Below are positions 18,107-26,351 of a stretch of DNA of 64,000 bases, piece by piece; within the stretch, counting starts at the first letter, position 1; each line of letters begins with the position of its first letter. Source of the DNA: Mesotoga sp. BH458_6_3_2_1 (GTDB taxonomy: Bacteria; Thermotogota; Thermotogae; Petrotogales; Kosmotogaceae); the NCBI RefSeq assembly GCF_003664995.1, contig NZ_JFHL01000007.1, positions 27,383 to 91,382 of the forward strand, written 5' to 3'. A program made the position numbers and the translations under genes. Below the pieces are notes generated by a model. That model worked only from the letters and a program-made list of their open reading frames with translations. It was not told where the DNA came from and ran no database searches.

Positions 18107-18856
18107 CTATTCTTGCTCTTCTTCCGTCAGCATCGCCCTTTCCCAGTCGAAATGAAGGACTGTTTCTCGGTTTAGGGGTTTTCCTCTGTCTCTAGAGACT
18201 ATGACCCTCAGCTCTTCTTTCGGAGCATTGTCGTCATAGGAACGCTCGTGATGAAGCATGATTATCGTGTCCGCGCAGGCTGTTATCTCTTCACCGTCGT
18301 GAAAGTCCTTCTCTTGAGGAAGATTTCTTGGATTGTTCATTACCGTTCTCTTTAGCTGGCTTGCAATAACGATCGGCATTTGGAGAAACGTGGCCAACTC
18401 CTTGAACCACTTGAGTTCGCCTTCTCTCTCACGAATGAGCTGAAGGTAGTCGACAAAGCAGATATTGTATCTGAAAAAGCATTTCAGATCGTCGATAGCA
18501 TATGCGACCTTGTCAATAGTCTCGCCCCACTCTCTAAGGTCTATGAAGAAGAGGGGTATGCTTCTTAACTTCTCTCTGTATCGGGAGCGCATTGCAAAAT
18601 ATTCGTCTTCTCCGTCCTTCATTGAATCCTTTGAATAACGATGCCTTTGAAGAAGCCTTTCTTCTAGATTGTCCCTACTTCTGTCTACGGTTGCATAGGC
18701 AGTCCTCATTCCTTTTCTCGTGAATTCATATGCCATGTTCAGCATTAGCGTAGTCTTTCCCTGAGAGGGCCTCGAACCTATTACGATAAGGTCCGTTTCT
18801 CTCATAGGTTGAAGAATATCGTTCAGTTTCTCTATCGGCCACCTGTATTCAGACAT
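18107..18856 (-). CDS. DnaB-type helicase C-terminal ATPase (short)
   Basis: RecA-fold replicative helicase domain, 249 aa, without the N-terminal primase-interacting domain (full DnaB is about 450 aa). Walker A is SRPSQGKTT at 28-36; Walker B and following are FVDYLQLI near residue 135; ASQLKR and SRDRGKPL match DnaB motifs H3 and the arginine-finger region. ATG 18856 follows GGAGGTGAATTAA. It is the last gene of the minus-strand replication-like set, alongside replisome-organizer and loader-like genes, suggesting a phage or plasmid origin (compare SPP1 G38P-G39P-G40P). It may act as a minimal helicase or depend on the host DnaB. Confidence 0.85.
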   Translation of the reverse strand: MSEYRWPIEKLNDILQPMRETDLIVIGSRPSQGKTTLMLNMAYEFTRKGMRTAYATVDRSRDNLEERLLQRHRYSKDSMKDGEDEYFAMRSRYREKLRSIPLFFIDLREWGETIDKVAYAIDDLKCFFRYNICFVDYLQLIREREGELKWFKELATFLQMPIVIASQLKRTVMNNPRNLPQEKDFHDGEEITACADTIIMLHHERSYDDNAPKEELRVIVSRDRGKPLNRETVLHFDWERAMLTEEEQE

Positions 18857-18879
18857 TTAATTCACCTCCATTAGAAATA

Positions 18880-19020
18880 GTTGTTGGTCAACGGTTCGCC
18901 GTTCTCCGAAAGAGCGATCAATGGCCCGACCGCTCTTATCCCCTCTCGGTGAACCGTTAACTCTCTTGGGGTAGGTCAAGATCATACGAACCTGCAGCCT
19001 CGCACCCCCAGCGATAAACG
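18880..19020. repeat. Family A core plus GGTAG-type (family H) repeat
   Basis: A family A core (GGTCAACGGTTCGCCGTTC) at about 18892-18912 with a second half at 18950, followed by a family H fragment (GGGGTAGGTCAAGATCATAC) at about 18969-18990. It lies between the TPR gene and the DnaB-like gene. Confidence 0.6.
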
Positions 19021-19080
19021 GATCTTTGCTCTATCCAGCTTTTCTTAGAAAAGCGTGTTTTCTTTCCCTAAAGCCCTTAA

Positions 19081-19833
19081 TCATTCACCCGATCTCCTGG
19101 CATTTTGCTGTTCCCTCGCTCCTTTCCTGCTGTGGAAATACTTCATCGATTTCTTCGTCCATTCCATGATTTCTTCATTCACTTCGTAGATATCGTTCAG
19201 CTCCTCGGCATCTCCTATCTCTTCCTCGTAAGCCTTTGTTATCGTTCCTCTCAGAGTCGCTTCATAGCGCCGCACATCCAGAAGAGCCGCAGCGCGAAAC
19301 ATCTTAATACTCTCTTCGAGCTTGTCTATCTTCTTCAGCGCTTTCGCGACGAGAAGATAATTCCCCGCCTCGAAAGGATCGAGAAGCAGCGCTCTCTGAA
19401 GCCACGCAAGGGCGTCAAGCGGTCTGTTCAGTTCGAGGTAAAGCTCACTCATTTCCCTTAAGGCATTGCGGTCATCGTTATCGTATGAGAGAGCGAGCCT
19501 GTACATCATCTCGCTCTTGTTCGGAAGGTTCAGCTTCCTGTACACTCTTGCGAGATCCTTCACGCTTCTCATATCGTCGGGCCATCTCCTGTAGCACTCC
19601 TCGAAGAGCCTTTTCGCTATATGGAGATCACCGAAATCTTCGGCTATCCTGCCGAGCACCAGGTATTCGCTGTCATACTTGAACTCGTCCAGTGGCTCTT
19701 CTTCGAGTTCCCAGTTCGGATCTTCTTTCAATCCTATTTCCGTAATCGTCTTGAGATAAAGCTCCTTCGCCTTTTCCGTTTCTTCTAGAAACTGGTGCCT
19801 TCTTATTTCATTCAGTCTCATAATCATCATCAT
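19081..19833 (-). CDS. TPR-repeat protein
   Basis: About 250 aa, helical; tetratricopeptide units are visible as repeated A-x-x-x-Y/L patterns, for example GRIAEDFGDLHIAKRLFEEC, LARVYRKLNLPNKSEMMY and RALLLDPFEAGNYLLVAKAL. Likely a protein-interaction scaffold. ATG 19833 follows GAGAGGTG at proper spacing; the GTG at 19842 sits inside the ribosome site. Resembles the C-terminal half of the preceding HTH-TPR protein, so may be a paralogue or partner. Cytoplasmic; function unknown. Confidence 0.75.
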   Translation of the reverse strand: MMMIMRLNEIRRHQFLEETEKAKELYLKTITEIGLKEDPNWELEEEPLDEFKYDSEYLVLGRIAEDFGDLHIAKRLFEECYRRWPDDMRSVKDLARVYRKLNLPNKSEMMYRLALSYDNDDRNALREMSELYLELNRPLDALAWLQRALLLDPFEAGNYLLVAKALKKIDKLEESIKMFRAAALLDVRRYEATLRGTITKAYEEEIGDAEELNDIYEVNEEIMEWTKKSMKYFHSRKGAREQQNARRSGE

Positions 19834-19878
19834 GTTTTTCACCTCTCTTATTCCTTCTAGTCTTGAATATCACTTAGA

Positions 19879-20922
19879 TCAGATCCGAGCCTCGGTGCTC
19901 TCTTCTTCGAATTCATCATTTAATGAGTCTTCATCCGTAAGATTATTTGAAGACGAGAGAGATTCTCTATGCCTATGGAGAATCTCTCCAAAGGAGATTC
20001 CTTCGTGGTGTCCATTCTTCCTTTCGGCTTCTAGCCTGTCGGCGTTCTTTCGTATTAACTCGACGGCTTCGATCAGATCCTCTGTCTTGGAGGAATCCCC
20101 AAGGTTGCCATATATCACCTTCGTCGTTACGTCGGCTACTTTAGGCATCTCCATGGAGAAGTTCAGCATGATTCCGGCGAGGAAGTTCTGCCTGCTTGCA
20201 GAAGGCCTCTCCATCTTTGAGAGGACCTTGCTCAACTGGAAGTATCCAGTCGGGTCTAGAGGATGATCCCTAGTGAGTTTGTCGTACCAGAAGTAGGCCT
20301 CGGTTAGCTTTTCTTCGTTGAAGGCCATCTCTCCCAACCAGAGAGTGGCCCAGAAATGCTTCGGATCAATTTTCAGAACCCATTTGTAATCTCCCGAGGC
20401 TTCTTGGAGTCTTCCCATAGATCTCTCTATGTCGGCCATGGAGCAAAAGCCGCAGGTTTCATCCGGGTTTTTCTCGCAGAATTTTTTCAGCATCTCCAAT
20501 GCCTTTTCCCTTTCTCCGAAAAAGGCCGTCAGTCTTGCCGAGTCATACAAGGCATATCCCGAGAGCTTGTTTTCGCCTTTCATGAGTTCCAAATAGAAGG
20601 CTCTAGCCTCTTTGAATTTCATATTTCCTATGTACTTGTTTGTGATCCTTATGAGGTCTTCTTCTCTTGACTTCTTTTTTGCGGAAGAGCCTTTATCGAC
20701 AACGGGATGGAGCTCGGGGTCGTCCCTCAAACCGAGAAGAAAATCGATAGAGACGTCCAGCGCCTCCGCTATCCTTAGCAGGGTGTAGTACCCCGGGAAC
20801 CTTTCTCCCCTCAGGTACGAAGTGAGTATCGAAGACCAGAGCTCAACCTTCTGAGCCAGCTCGGCTTCAGTCATATTCTTGTCTATCATTCTTTCCTTCA
20901 ATCTTCTTGCGAATTCTTCCAT
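19879..20922 (-). CDS. Xre-type HTH regulator with C-terminal TPR repeats
   Basis: 347 aa. An N-terminal Xre helix-turn-helix occupies about residues 5-65 (MTEAELAQKVE...TSYLRGERFPGYYTLLRIAEALDV), followed by a charged linker and TPR-like helices from about 90 (FKEARAFYLELMKG, ALEMLKKFCEKNP, LEEASGDYKWVLKI-type, TEAYFWYDKLT). HTH plus TPR regulators commonly respond to peptides or protein partners. ATG 20922 has AAAGGAGG at ideal spacing. It is located mid-operon in the replication-like set and is a candidate copy-number or maintenance regulator (inference). Confidence 0.8.
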   Translation of the reverse strand: MEEFARRLKERMIDKNMTEAELAQKVELWSSILTSYLRGERFPGYYTLLRIAEALDVSIDFLLGLRDDPELHPVVDKGSSAKKKSREEDLIRITNKYIGNMKFKEARAFYLELMKGENKLSGYALYDSARLTAFFGEREKALEMLKKFCEKNPDETCGFCSMADIERSMGRLQEASGDYKWVLKIDPKHFWATLWLGEMAFNEEKLTEAYFWYDKLTRDHPLDPTGYFQLSKVLSKMERPSASRQNFLAGIMLNFSMEMPKVADVTTKVIYGNLGDSSKTEDLIEAVELIRKNADRLEAERKNGHHEGISFGEILHRHRESLSSSNNLTDEDSLNDEFEEESTEARI

Positions 20923-21007
20923 GTTTTCCTCCTTTGAAATCAGTTGTAAGCATAAGAACCGCTGCAGGCTTGAAGTTTTGAAGAAAGTCGTCCTCCGTCA
21001 GCTGTCA

Positions 21008-21373
21008 TCAGTCCTCCGTTTTTTCAAGAGACTTGGAGAGTTTCCAGAGCATTCTATTAATGCTTTCAGCCTTCCTCTCGATTAGATAAAGCTGATCTCG
21101 ATTCATATAGCCAAACTCAAAAGAAATCTCCATCTGAGCCACTGTCTCGTTCAACGAACCGCGCGCAAGATAGAGAAAATGATCAAACTCCTTCTTGTGT
21201 TTCCTCCCTGCTCCTTCAGCGATGTTCGACATAACTGAAATCGCAGCCCGCCTTAACTGAGCGACAAGACCAAACTTCTCATCTGAAGGAAAGGATGAAG
21301 TCAATTCATACACATCCTTCGCGAATGACTTGCTTACTTTCCAAACTTCCAGATTCTTGAAACCAAACGACAT
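21008..21373 (-). CDS. Four-helix-bundle protein (S23/IVS family)
   Basis: 121 aa; S23-type proteins were first found encoded inside 23S rRNA intervening sequences and resemble Avd of diversity-generating retroelements. Family marks: FKNLEVWKVSKSFAKDVYELT, FGLVAQLRRAAISVMSNIAEGAGR, and FLYLARGSLNETVAQMEIS. ATG 21373 follows GGAGG by six bases. Not in an rRNA here. Two more copies lie within 6 kb (23233 and 27013) and another at 49268, with this one and 23233 most alike. Function unknown; it may bind nucleic acid. Confidence 0.85.
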   Translation of the reverse strand: MSFGFKNLEVWKVSKSFAKDVYELTSSFPSDEKFGLVAQLRRAAISVMSNIAEGAGRKHKKEFDHFLYLARGSLNETVAQMEISFEFGYMNRDQLYLIERKAESINRMLWKLSKSLEKTED

Positions 21374-21414
21374 TTCATACCTCCACAAATCTCAGTATTT
21401 TTGAAATTTGTTTT

Positions 21415-21450
21415 ACTCCGAGGACGGTGGACCGTTGACGGATAAGGTGG
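21415..21450. repeat. Family A core
   Basis: GAGGACGGTGGACCGTTGACGG, shortened here to the core, lies between the four-helix-bundle gene and the loader-like gene. Confidence 0.6.
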
Positions 21451-21456
21451 TTTTCA

Positions 21457-21993
21457 TCAGCGCTCAACAGCTCCTTCGGCAGCTCTTTCGCCAGGCAAGA
21501 CACCACCGAAGAGTTTCGAGAGAAGCTCATTGTTCACTTCCTCTTTCTTCCCGTTAAGCGCCTTGTCATCCTCCTTGAAATCGTATGATTCATATGCCCT
21601 TATGAACTGAGCCCTCACTACCCTTCTTGATTCACCCGTCATGTCGCATAACTCCTGCCATCCTATTGTCCTTTTTGCGTTTTCGAGCCTTGGATCGTCG
21701 TAGAATTGCTCATCGTAGATTCCGTATTTGTGCACGTCCTCAATGACTATCTGCCAGGCGTCTTCAGCGCTCAACGAATTCTTTGTCTCATCGAGAGCGG
21801 CCTTTCTTATCGCAGCAATCGTCGGGGCTCTATGGGTCGTCATTACCAATCTGTGTACAGCTGCCGAGAAGGCCGTATCGGAGATGTCGGAGAGCATCTT
21901 GTACCAGAGCTCTGCCGCCGGTCTGTCGAGAGTGAATCCGGGGAAGGCCATCATCAGCACTGCCAATCCCTCAGCGAATGTGTTTCTGTCCAT
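21457..21993 (-). CDS. Helicase loader-like protein (SPP1 G39P type)
   Basis: 178 aa. The first half (LAVLMMAFPGF, then AAELWYKMLSDISDTAFSAAVHRLV, then PTIAAIRKAAL) has the pattern of phage replicative-helicase loader or inhibitor proteins, in which a helical N-domain is followed by a P-T-I-A-x-I/L-R motif. The C-terminal 60 residues are charged and probably disordered, as in G39P. ATG 21993 overlaps the preceding gene by 23 bp. Placed between a replisome-organizer-like gene and a DnaB-type gene, the role is likely to load the helicase at the element's origin. Family call is by pattern only. Confidence 0.6.
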   Translation of the reverse strand: MDRNTFAEGLAVLMMAFPGFTLDRPAAELWYKMLSDISDTAFSAAVHRLVMTTHRAPTIAAIRKAALDETKNSLSAEDAWQIVIEDVHKYGIYDEQFYDDPRLENAKRTIGWQELCDMTGESRRVVRAQFIRAYESYDFKEDDKALNGKKEEVNNELLSKLFGGVLPGERAAEGAVER

Positions 21994-23074
21994 CTAATCC
22001 AACTCCCACGAAGTCCCTCAGGACATCTGCCATCCTGTCGCCCCTGTTTGAGTACTTCCCCTCGAGAACCTTCTCGAAATTAGAGGGCTTCATGAGCCAG
22101 TCGAAGTCTGCCCTCCATCTCGTGACTCTCCCCGAGAGGAACTCAGATTCCTCCACACTGTTGAAGTAGTCTTCCCAGAACTCGATCGAGGGATACTCCT
22201 TCCAGCGGGCGCGGACGTTCCTCTTTCTCGAACCCGACCATTTTGCCGATTCCTTCGGAGCAGGAAGGGAGGGACAGAGATCGATGAAAGCCTGGCGGAT
22301 CTTCTCGTAAGGTACGCAGAAGTCGGCCGATCTCCTCTCCGGCGGAAATTCATCCGAAGTGGAAGATGGAGAATCGACTTCAATTTGGGCTTCGCAAGAA
22401 GAGAAAACTCTGCTTCCATCGTCCGACTCATCTTTCGCATAAAATGTCGTCTGTTCTTCTCGACCCATTTCTTCTTCTGATTCCTCTTCAACACCAGAAA
22501 AAGTCGACAATTCACCGGAAATCGGACTCTCTCCCGTCAGTCTCACTGACGAATTACCGTTAGGTAATTGTGTACTTTTTTCTTTTGTTTTCTTTAGTTT
22601 AGTTTTGTTTATATTATTGGGATCAGTCGAGAACGTATCGGGAACGCATCGGGGATGCGTCGGGCTCTCATCGCGATCATCCGTACTTACGTCGACTGTA
22701 TTCATTTCCTCTTCAGCTGAGGCTTTAGGAATATGATCCTCGGCACGCGTCGGGGTTTCCGTCGGGGACGCATCCGGTACGTGTCGGGTATCCATCGGGA
22801 ACGCACAAATCGAGTATTTTCCAGGGTTGAATCTGTCGCCCGATTCATAAGTTATCAGTCCTGCCTTGCACAGTCTTCTTCTCGCTCTTGAGAGCTGTCC
22901 CTTTGTGCATCCATATATGCTCTGAACTATCCCGTTTGGAAGAACGAAACTCTCGGGCCATCTCGCGTTGTTCGCGTAGTCAAGAACGAAGAAGTAAAGG
23001 GACGTCTCTAGAGAGTTGAACTTGTGTATCTTATTTGCTATCCAGAAGTTGTTTATTAGTTCTATGTAATTCAT
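21971..23074 (-). CDS. Phage-type replisome organizer / replication initiation protein
   Basis: 367 aa from ATG 23074, which has GGAGG seven bases upstream (the longer frame has no ribosome site). N-terminal winged-helix domain, about residues 1-95 (IELINNFWIANKIHKFNSLETSLYFF and KGQLSRARRRLCKAGLITY), a long acidic Ser/Thr-rich linker, and a C-terminal block typical of phage replication proteins: RKRNVRARWKEYPS, then FWEDYFNSVEESEFLSGR, then RWRADFDWLMKPSNFEKVLEGKY. Such proteins bind repeats at the element's origin and recruit loader and helicase. The origin repeats could lie inside this gene, as in SPP1 and lambda, but I did not find clean iterons. Confidence 0.82.
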   Translation of the reverse strand: MNYIELINNFWIANKIHKFNSLETSLYFFVLDYANNARWPESFVLPNGIVQSIYGCTKGQLSRARRRLCKAGLITYESGDRFNPGKYSICAFPMDTRHVPDASPTETPTRAEDHIPKASAEEEMNTVDVSTDDRDESPTHPRCVPDTFSTDPNNINKTKLKKTKEKSTQLPNGNSSVRLTGESPISGELSTFSGVEEESEEEMGREEQTTFYAKDESDDGSRVFSSCEAQIEVDSPSSTSDEFPPERRSADFCVPYEKIRQAFIDLCPSLPAPKESAKWSGSRKRNVRARWKEYPSIEFWEDYFNSVEESEFLSGRVTRWRADFDWLMKPSNFEKVLEGKYSNRGDRMADVLRDFVGVGLDGQKHIR

Positions 23075-23089
23075 ACTAAAACCTCCATT

Positions 23090-23130
23090 GAAATAGTTGT
23101 TCGTTGAGCGTTCACCGTTCTCCGGAAGAG
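23090..23130. repeat. Family A core
   Basis: GTTGTTCGTTGAGCGTTCAC followed by GTTCTCCGG, a diverged core unit just upstream of the replication protein. Confidence 0.5.
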
Positions 23131-23232
23131 CTAGATCCATTCATAGCGGCTGCTTTCACGTCTTCTCAGCAAATGGCCAAGTTTTGCCGGTGAACCTTCT
23201 CTTTGCTATCATCATCATCGGGAGGTGTGATG

Positions 23233-23613
23233 ATGGCTTTTAGATTCAAAGATCTCGAGGTATGGAAGCTGAGCAAGGATTTAGCAAAGGATATCTACTC
23301 TGCTACCTCAACTTTTCCTGAGGAAGAGAAATTCGCATTGGTTTCTCAGCTTCGCAGAGCGGCAGTTTCCGTAATGTCCAATATTGCCGAGGGAGCCGGT
23401 CGCCAGTACAGGAAGGAATTCATTCATTTCCTCTACATGGCCCGAGGCTCTCTCAATGAAACAGTCTCCCAGCTGGAACTCTCGTTCGAATTTGGCTATA
23501 TAGACAAGGAAACTCTTGAGACTATCGAAGTGAGTGCCGAACGAATTAACCGCATGCTCTGGAAACTTTCAAAATCACTTGCTCCTTCCACCTCGGAGAA
23601 CGGTCAACGGTGA
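23233..23613 (+). CDS. Four-helix-bundle protein (S23/IVS family)
   Basis: 126 aa, closely related to the gene at 21008: FKDLEVWKLSKDLAKDIYSAT, FALVSQLRRAAVSVMSNIAEGAGR, FLYMARGSLNETVSQLELS. The second of two tandem ATGs, seven bases after GGAGG, is taken as the start. It is on the opposite strand to the replication genes around it and sits between family A cores, the 3' end being overrun by one (GGAGAACGGTCAACGGTGAAC) so that the last codons come from the repeat. An insertion-like position (inference). Confidence 0.85.
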   Translation: MAFRFKDLEVWKLSKDLAKDIYSATSTFPEEEKFALVSQLRRAAVSVMSNIAEGAGRQYRKEFIHFLYMARGSLNETVSQLELSFEFGYIDKETLETIEVSAERINRMLWKLSKSLAPSTSENGQR

Positions 23614-23757
23614 ACCGCTTGCCTTTTCCTGGATCGGGGTACGTCAAGATCTTACGAACCTGCTACCAGGCAATAAACTTCGTTGCCAGCTGCTGAATCA
23701 GAAGGTAGGAAGAGACCTTACGTACCTGCTACCCCCTACCTGCAACCACGCCGTCAG
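23590..23757. repeat. Family A core with two family H repeats
   Basis: A core at the end of the four-helix-bundle gene, then two GC-rich units centred near 23645 and 23720, with TACGAACCTGCTACC and TACGTACCTGCTACCCCC. The same H units occur around 24545, 26260-26335, 26590-26710, 26945-27000 and 27455-27500. Confidence 0.7.
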
Positions 23758-25184
23758 GCCTTTCTAAATCTCCTCACCGGCTTCAGTTTTTCTTTCTTCT
23801 CATATGCTTCTTCGGGAAGATAGTCGATCAGTTCGGAGAGGTTTCTGAATGTGATGAATTTGAATGGATCTGGGAGGCCTACGACGGTATCCAACGCCGC
23901 CTCTCTATCCAGAAGCCTTATCTGAGTCGGAGCCTCGTCGCTCGCGTACTCGTAGCCCTGAAGCTCGACCTTTCCTATACCTTCTCTGTCTATGAACTCA
24001 TCTGCGAGCTTCTTCATCTTCTTCGCCCCTTCCTGAAAGGCGACTGTCTTCTGAAGGGTGTTCTTTAGAGAATCACTGTCGGTAATCATGAGATCCTCTC
24101 CAAGCTTCTCCATTAAGGGACAGAAGGAATGATAAAGGCAGTAAGAACAATGGTCTCCCGCTTCGGGTGAAAAATCGCTCTGAAGGATCTGGCTTATCCA
24201 GGCGTAGAGATTGATTCCGGCCTCTTCGAGGTTTTCCTTTGTAACCTCTTTAGAAATCGCGGCTCCGGCAGAAAGAGATACCCACTCTATCCTTCCTATC
24301 TCATAACCCTGTCTTGAGAGAGCCCAGGCGTAGATAAAGAGCCTCTCCCAATCGGGATCACCAAATCCTGCCTTGAAGTGGCACAAAACGAGGGGCTGGT
24401 TAACCGTCCCCGGTCCTCCGTCCTCCGAGAGACCAAGAAAAGCAGATTCAAGACTCTTTACAGCTTCTTCGGCGAACGGACGGACATCGGAAGACGCTGA
24501 CTTATCATCATATTCTCCATTTGAATTTGATTTTGATTTTACGAACCCGCTACCACTTATCCCCGACCCCGGCGCAGTGTAAAGACACTGCGCTCTTCCC
24601 CTAAAAACCACTTCCGGTTCGTCGAAGGGAATTGGATTCGAGAATCTATCCAATGCGAAAGGAATATTGAGAGCTATAACATCTTTGCTCTTGAGGAATT
24701 GAACTCCAAACTCTATCTGGATGAGATCCCTCTTAAGATTCTCTCCAAAGAGGAGAGGAGTAGGAGAATTACCTAGATAGGAATTGAACAAGGCCCTCAA
24801 GATAAGGCCGTTGTGTTTTCTTCCCTCTCCCTGCGCTTCGGGCAGTCCTTCGAAATATCGTAGATAGAACCTGTGAGGACATTCGACGAAGGACTTGAGT
24901 CTTGAATACGATAGTGGGAACGGTTGGCGGTTCTCCGTCAGTCGTTCTCCGCTTTGCAATTTGGAAGCCGATTCCGCACAGAATGCAGAGCCGGTTCTTC
25001 TCGATCCGCACTCTGTTGAAACTGATTTTCCTTCCGAAGTAATATCACTTTTACACAAAGAGTAAGCGGGATTACCAACCAACTTTCTGGAAGTGATAAT
25101 ATTTAGATGTTCCACGTTTGCTTTTTGTGTTGAGAGCGGGTCTCTGGCAGGGGATCCGTTCTCGTTTTTTACTGCCGGATTCAT
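23754..25184 (-). CDS. PD-(D/E)XK (RecB/Cas4-like) protein with degenerate active site
   Basis: 476 aa. The core from residue 88 (FPLSYSRLKSFVECPHRFYL, FEGLPE, KHNGLILRALFN) is that of RecB/AddB/Cas4 nucleases. C102, C346, C349 and C355 (CSYCLYHSFC) fit an Fe-S cluster. The catalytic positions look lost: the G-x-x-D motif reads FRGRAQC and the D/E-x-K motif reads CHFK (K271, H at the acidic position). Repeat-derived sequence is embedded in frame: a family A core at about 24398-24430 (residues 252-263), a family H unit at about 24540-24575 (residues 204-216), and another A core near residues 75-90. ATG 25184 follows GGAGGTGATC. Likely DNA-binding or structural rather than cutting. Confidence 0.75.
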   Translation of the reverse strand: MNPAVKNENGSPARDPLSTQKANVEHLNIITSRKLVGNPAYSLCKSDITSEGKSVSTECGSRRTGSAFCAESASKLQSGERLTENRQPFPLSYSRLKSFVECPHRFYLRYFEGLPEAQGEGRKHNGLILRALFNSYLGNSPTPLLFGENLKRDLIQIEFGVQFLKSKDVIALNIPFALDRFSNPIPFDEPEVVFRGRAQCLYTAPGSGISGSGFVKSKSNSNGEYDDKSASSDVRPFAEEAVKSLESAFLGLSEDGGPGTVNQPLVLCHFKAGFGDPDWERLFIYAWALSRQGYEIGRIEWVSLSAGAAISKEVTKENLEEAGINLYAWISQILQSDFSPEAGDHCSYCLYHSFCPLMEKLGEDLMITDSDSLKNTLQKTVAFQEGAKKMKKLADEFIDREGIGKVELQGYEYASDEAPTQIRLLDREAALDTVVGLPDPFKFITFRNLSELIDYLPEEAYEKKEKLKPVRRFRKA

Positions 25185-25190
25185 GGCAGA

Positions 25191-25259
25191 TCACCTCCCG
25201 GTTTCCTTGTTTGTCTTTCTCTGCGGTTGCCTCTTGATAACCCTGTTTTCATCCATCAT
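25191..25259 (-). CDS. Possible 22-aa basic leader peptide
   Basis: Starts at tandem ATGs overlapping the Xre stop and ends TGA inside the ribosome site (GGGAGGTGA) of the next gene. Lys/Arg-rich (RVIKRQPQRKTNK). The exact spacing suggests translational coupling of the nuclease-like gene; no independent evidence of a product. Confidence 0.35.
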   Translation of the reverse strand: MMDENRVIKRQPQRKTNKETGR

Positions 25260-25560
25260 TTTGCGCCTCCTTTGTTGTTAGTTCTCTTATAGCGCCTTCA
25301 TATACACCTATGTCATATCCGAGACTGTAGAGATACATGAGATCCTTGTAGCCGGGAAATCTGGAAGTCCTTGTGAAACAGGGAAAGATCCTCTCCACCG
25401 GAACCTCCAGAAAACGGGCAAGAGTATCGGCGTTTCTGAAACCGGGAATTATCCTTCCCAGCTCTACCTCGGAGATATACTTCTGGTCCTTGCCTATCAC
25501 CTCTCCGAGCTCCCTCTGGCTAAGTTCTCTCATGATTCTCTCATCGCGCAGGTTGCCCAT
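25249..25560 (-). CDS. Xre-family HTH regulator
   Basis: 103 aa. Residues 7-60 form the helix-turn-helix (RIMRELSQRELGEVIGKDQKYISEVELGRIIPGF and FLEVPVERIFP). A short C-terminal tail probably dimerises. ATG 25560 behind AAAGGAGGTGAT is optimal. First gene of the minus-strand replication-like set, about 335 bp downstream of a good promoter, so it likely controls that promoter as an immunity or copy-control repressor. Palindromic DNA at 26177-26197 is a possible operator. Confidence 0.88.
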   Translation of the reverse strand: MGNLRDERIMRELSQRELGEVIGKDQKYISEVELGRIIPGFRNADTLARFLEVPVERIFPCFTRTSRFPGYKDLMYLYSLGYDIGVYEGAIRELTTKEAQNDG

Positions 25561-25902
25561 AAATCACCTCCTTTCTCCATGGATTTAGTTTATCCAGAAC
25601 TCAATTGTCTGAATGCAGCGGCTTTGAAGCCCTGGATATACTCCAAATCATCACTTCATATTCTTGTGAACAAAACCGGGCTGTTCGAACGCTGTGTAGA
25701 TTTAACTAAACTTGTGCGGGATGTTTCCCGTTCAGTCGGAAAATAATCATGCCTTTATTAAGGCGACAGACCTGAAGATGAGTTCTTGAAGAAAGAAACC
25801 CTTAAACAGATAGAACAAAAGATATAAGCAGTTTTTCCGAAAACTTCCATATTTTGAAAAACCTCCATCGGCTCCGTAAGTAAATCAAAACTGGCTGTAT
25901 AT

Positions 25903-25932
25903 ATTCTATATCACCCTCATAAACGCTGTCAA
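25903..25932 (-). promoter_or_regulatory. Promoter for Xre/replication operon
   Basis: Minus strand TTGACA at 25932-25927 and TAGAAT (preceded by TA) at 25908-25903, 18 bp apart. Gives a leader of about 330 nt before Xre. Confidence 0.65.
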
Positions 25933-26176
25933 GAAGTGTTCATGAGCTTTTCAGTTTTGAGAAACCGGGAGCGACTATTTTTCATTATCTGCAACTATCG
26001 GCAAATAGATTTGATTATTCAAATAATTCTTTTTATCCGGTTCTCTTTCTTTTCAAATCGTCTTTTTCTTTTGCTTTTTCATAATGCTCACATATGAATG
26101 CGATAGCTTTCAATCGGAATAAAAGAGCCTTTGCTTCTCTATTTTGATTATACATAGCCGTTATTCCAGAGCCAAA

Positions 26177-26197
26177 CTCAGGTGTTTTTCACCTGAG
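26177..26197. promoter_or_regulatory. Perfect inverted repeat, candidate operator
   Basis: CTCAGGTG, TTTTT, CACCTGAG: eight-bp arms around a five-T loop. A partial further half-site (GGTGTTTTTTGACC) follows. It could be an operator for the Xre protein or a transcription terminator for plus-strand reading. Confidence 0.5.
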
Positions 26198-26257
26198 CTT
26201 GGTGTTTTTTGACCCGGTGATATATATTCATTTCACGTGGCCACGAAGAAGAAAACG

Positions 26258-26335
26258 GAGGTTGCGGGTACGTGGTAGCGGGTGGGTAAGATCTTTCAAA
26301 CCCCCAACCCCTTACCTATGATCCCGGCCTCCAGG
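26258..26335. repeat. Family H repeat
   Basis: Arms GGTAGCGGGTGGGT and AACCCCCAACCCC around AAGATC, forming a GC-rich dyad. It recurs between each of the next small genes. Confidence 0.65.
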
Positions 26336-26351
26336 AAAAGGAGGAATTTTT

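Larger units (their letters stand above)
25561..26351. other. Divergent control region, no gene
   Basis: About 790 bp between the Xre gene and the DUF1659 gene. It holds the minus-strand promoter at 25903-25932, an inverted repeat at 26177-26197, AT-rich DNA from 25900 to 26170, and a family H repeat at 26258-26335 (GTGGTAGCGGGTGGGTAAG). The long leader and AT-richness would fit a replication origin or regulatory region, but no clean iterons are seen. Confidence 0.5.
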
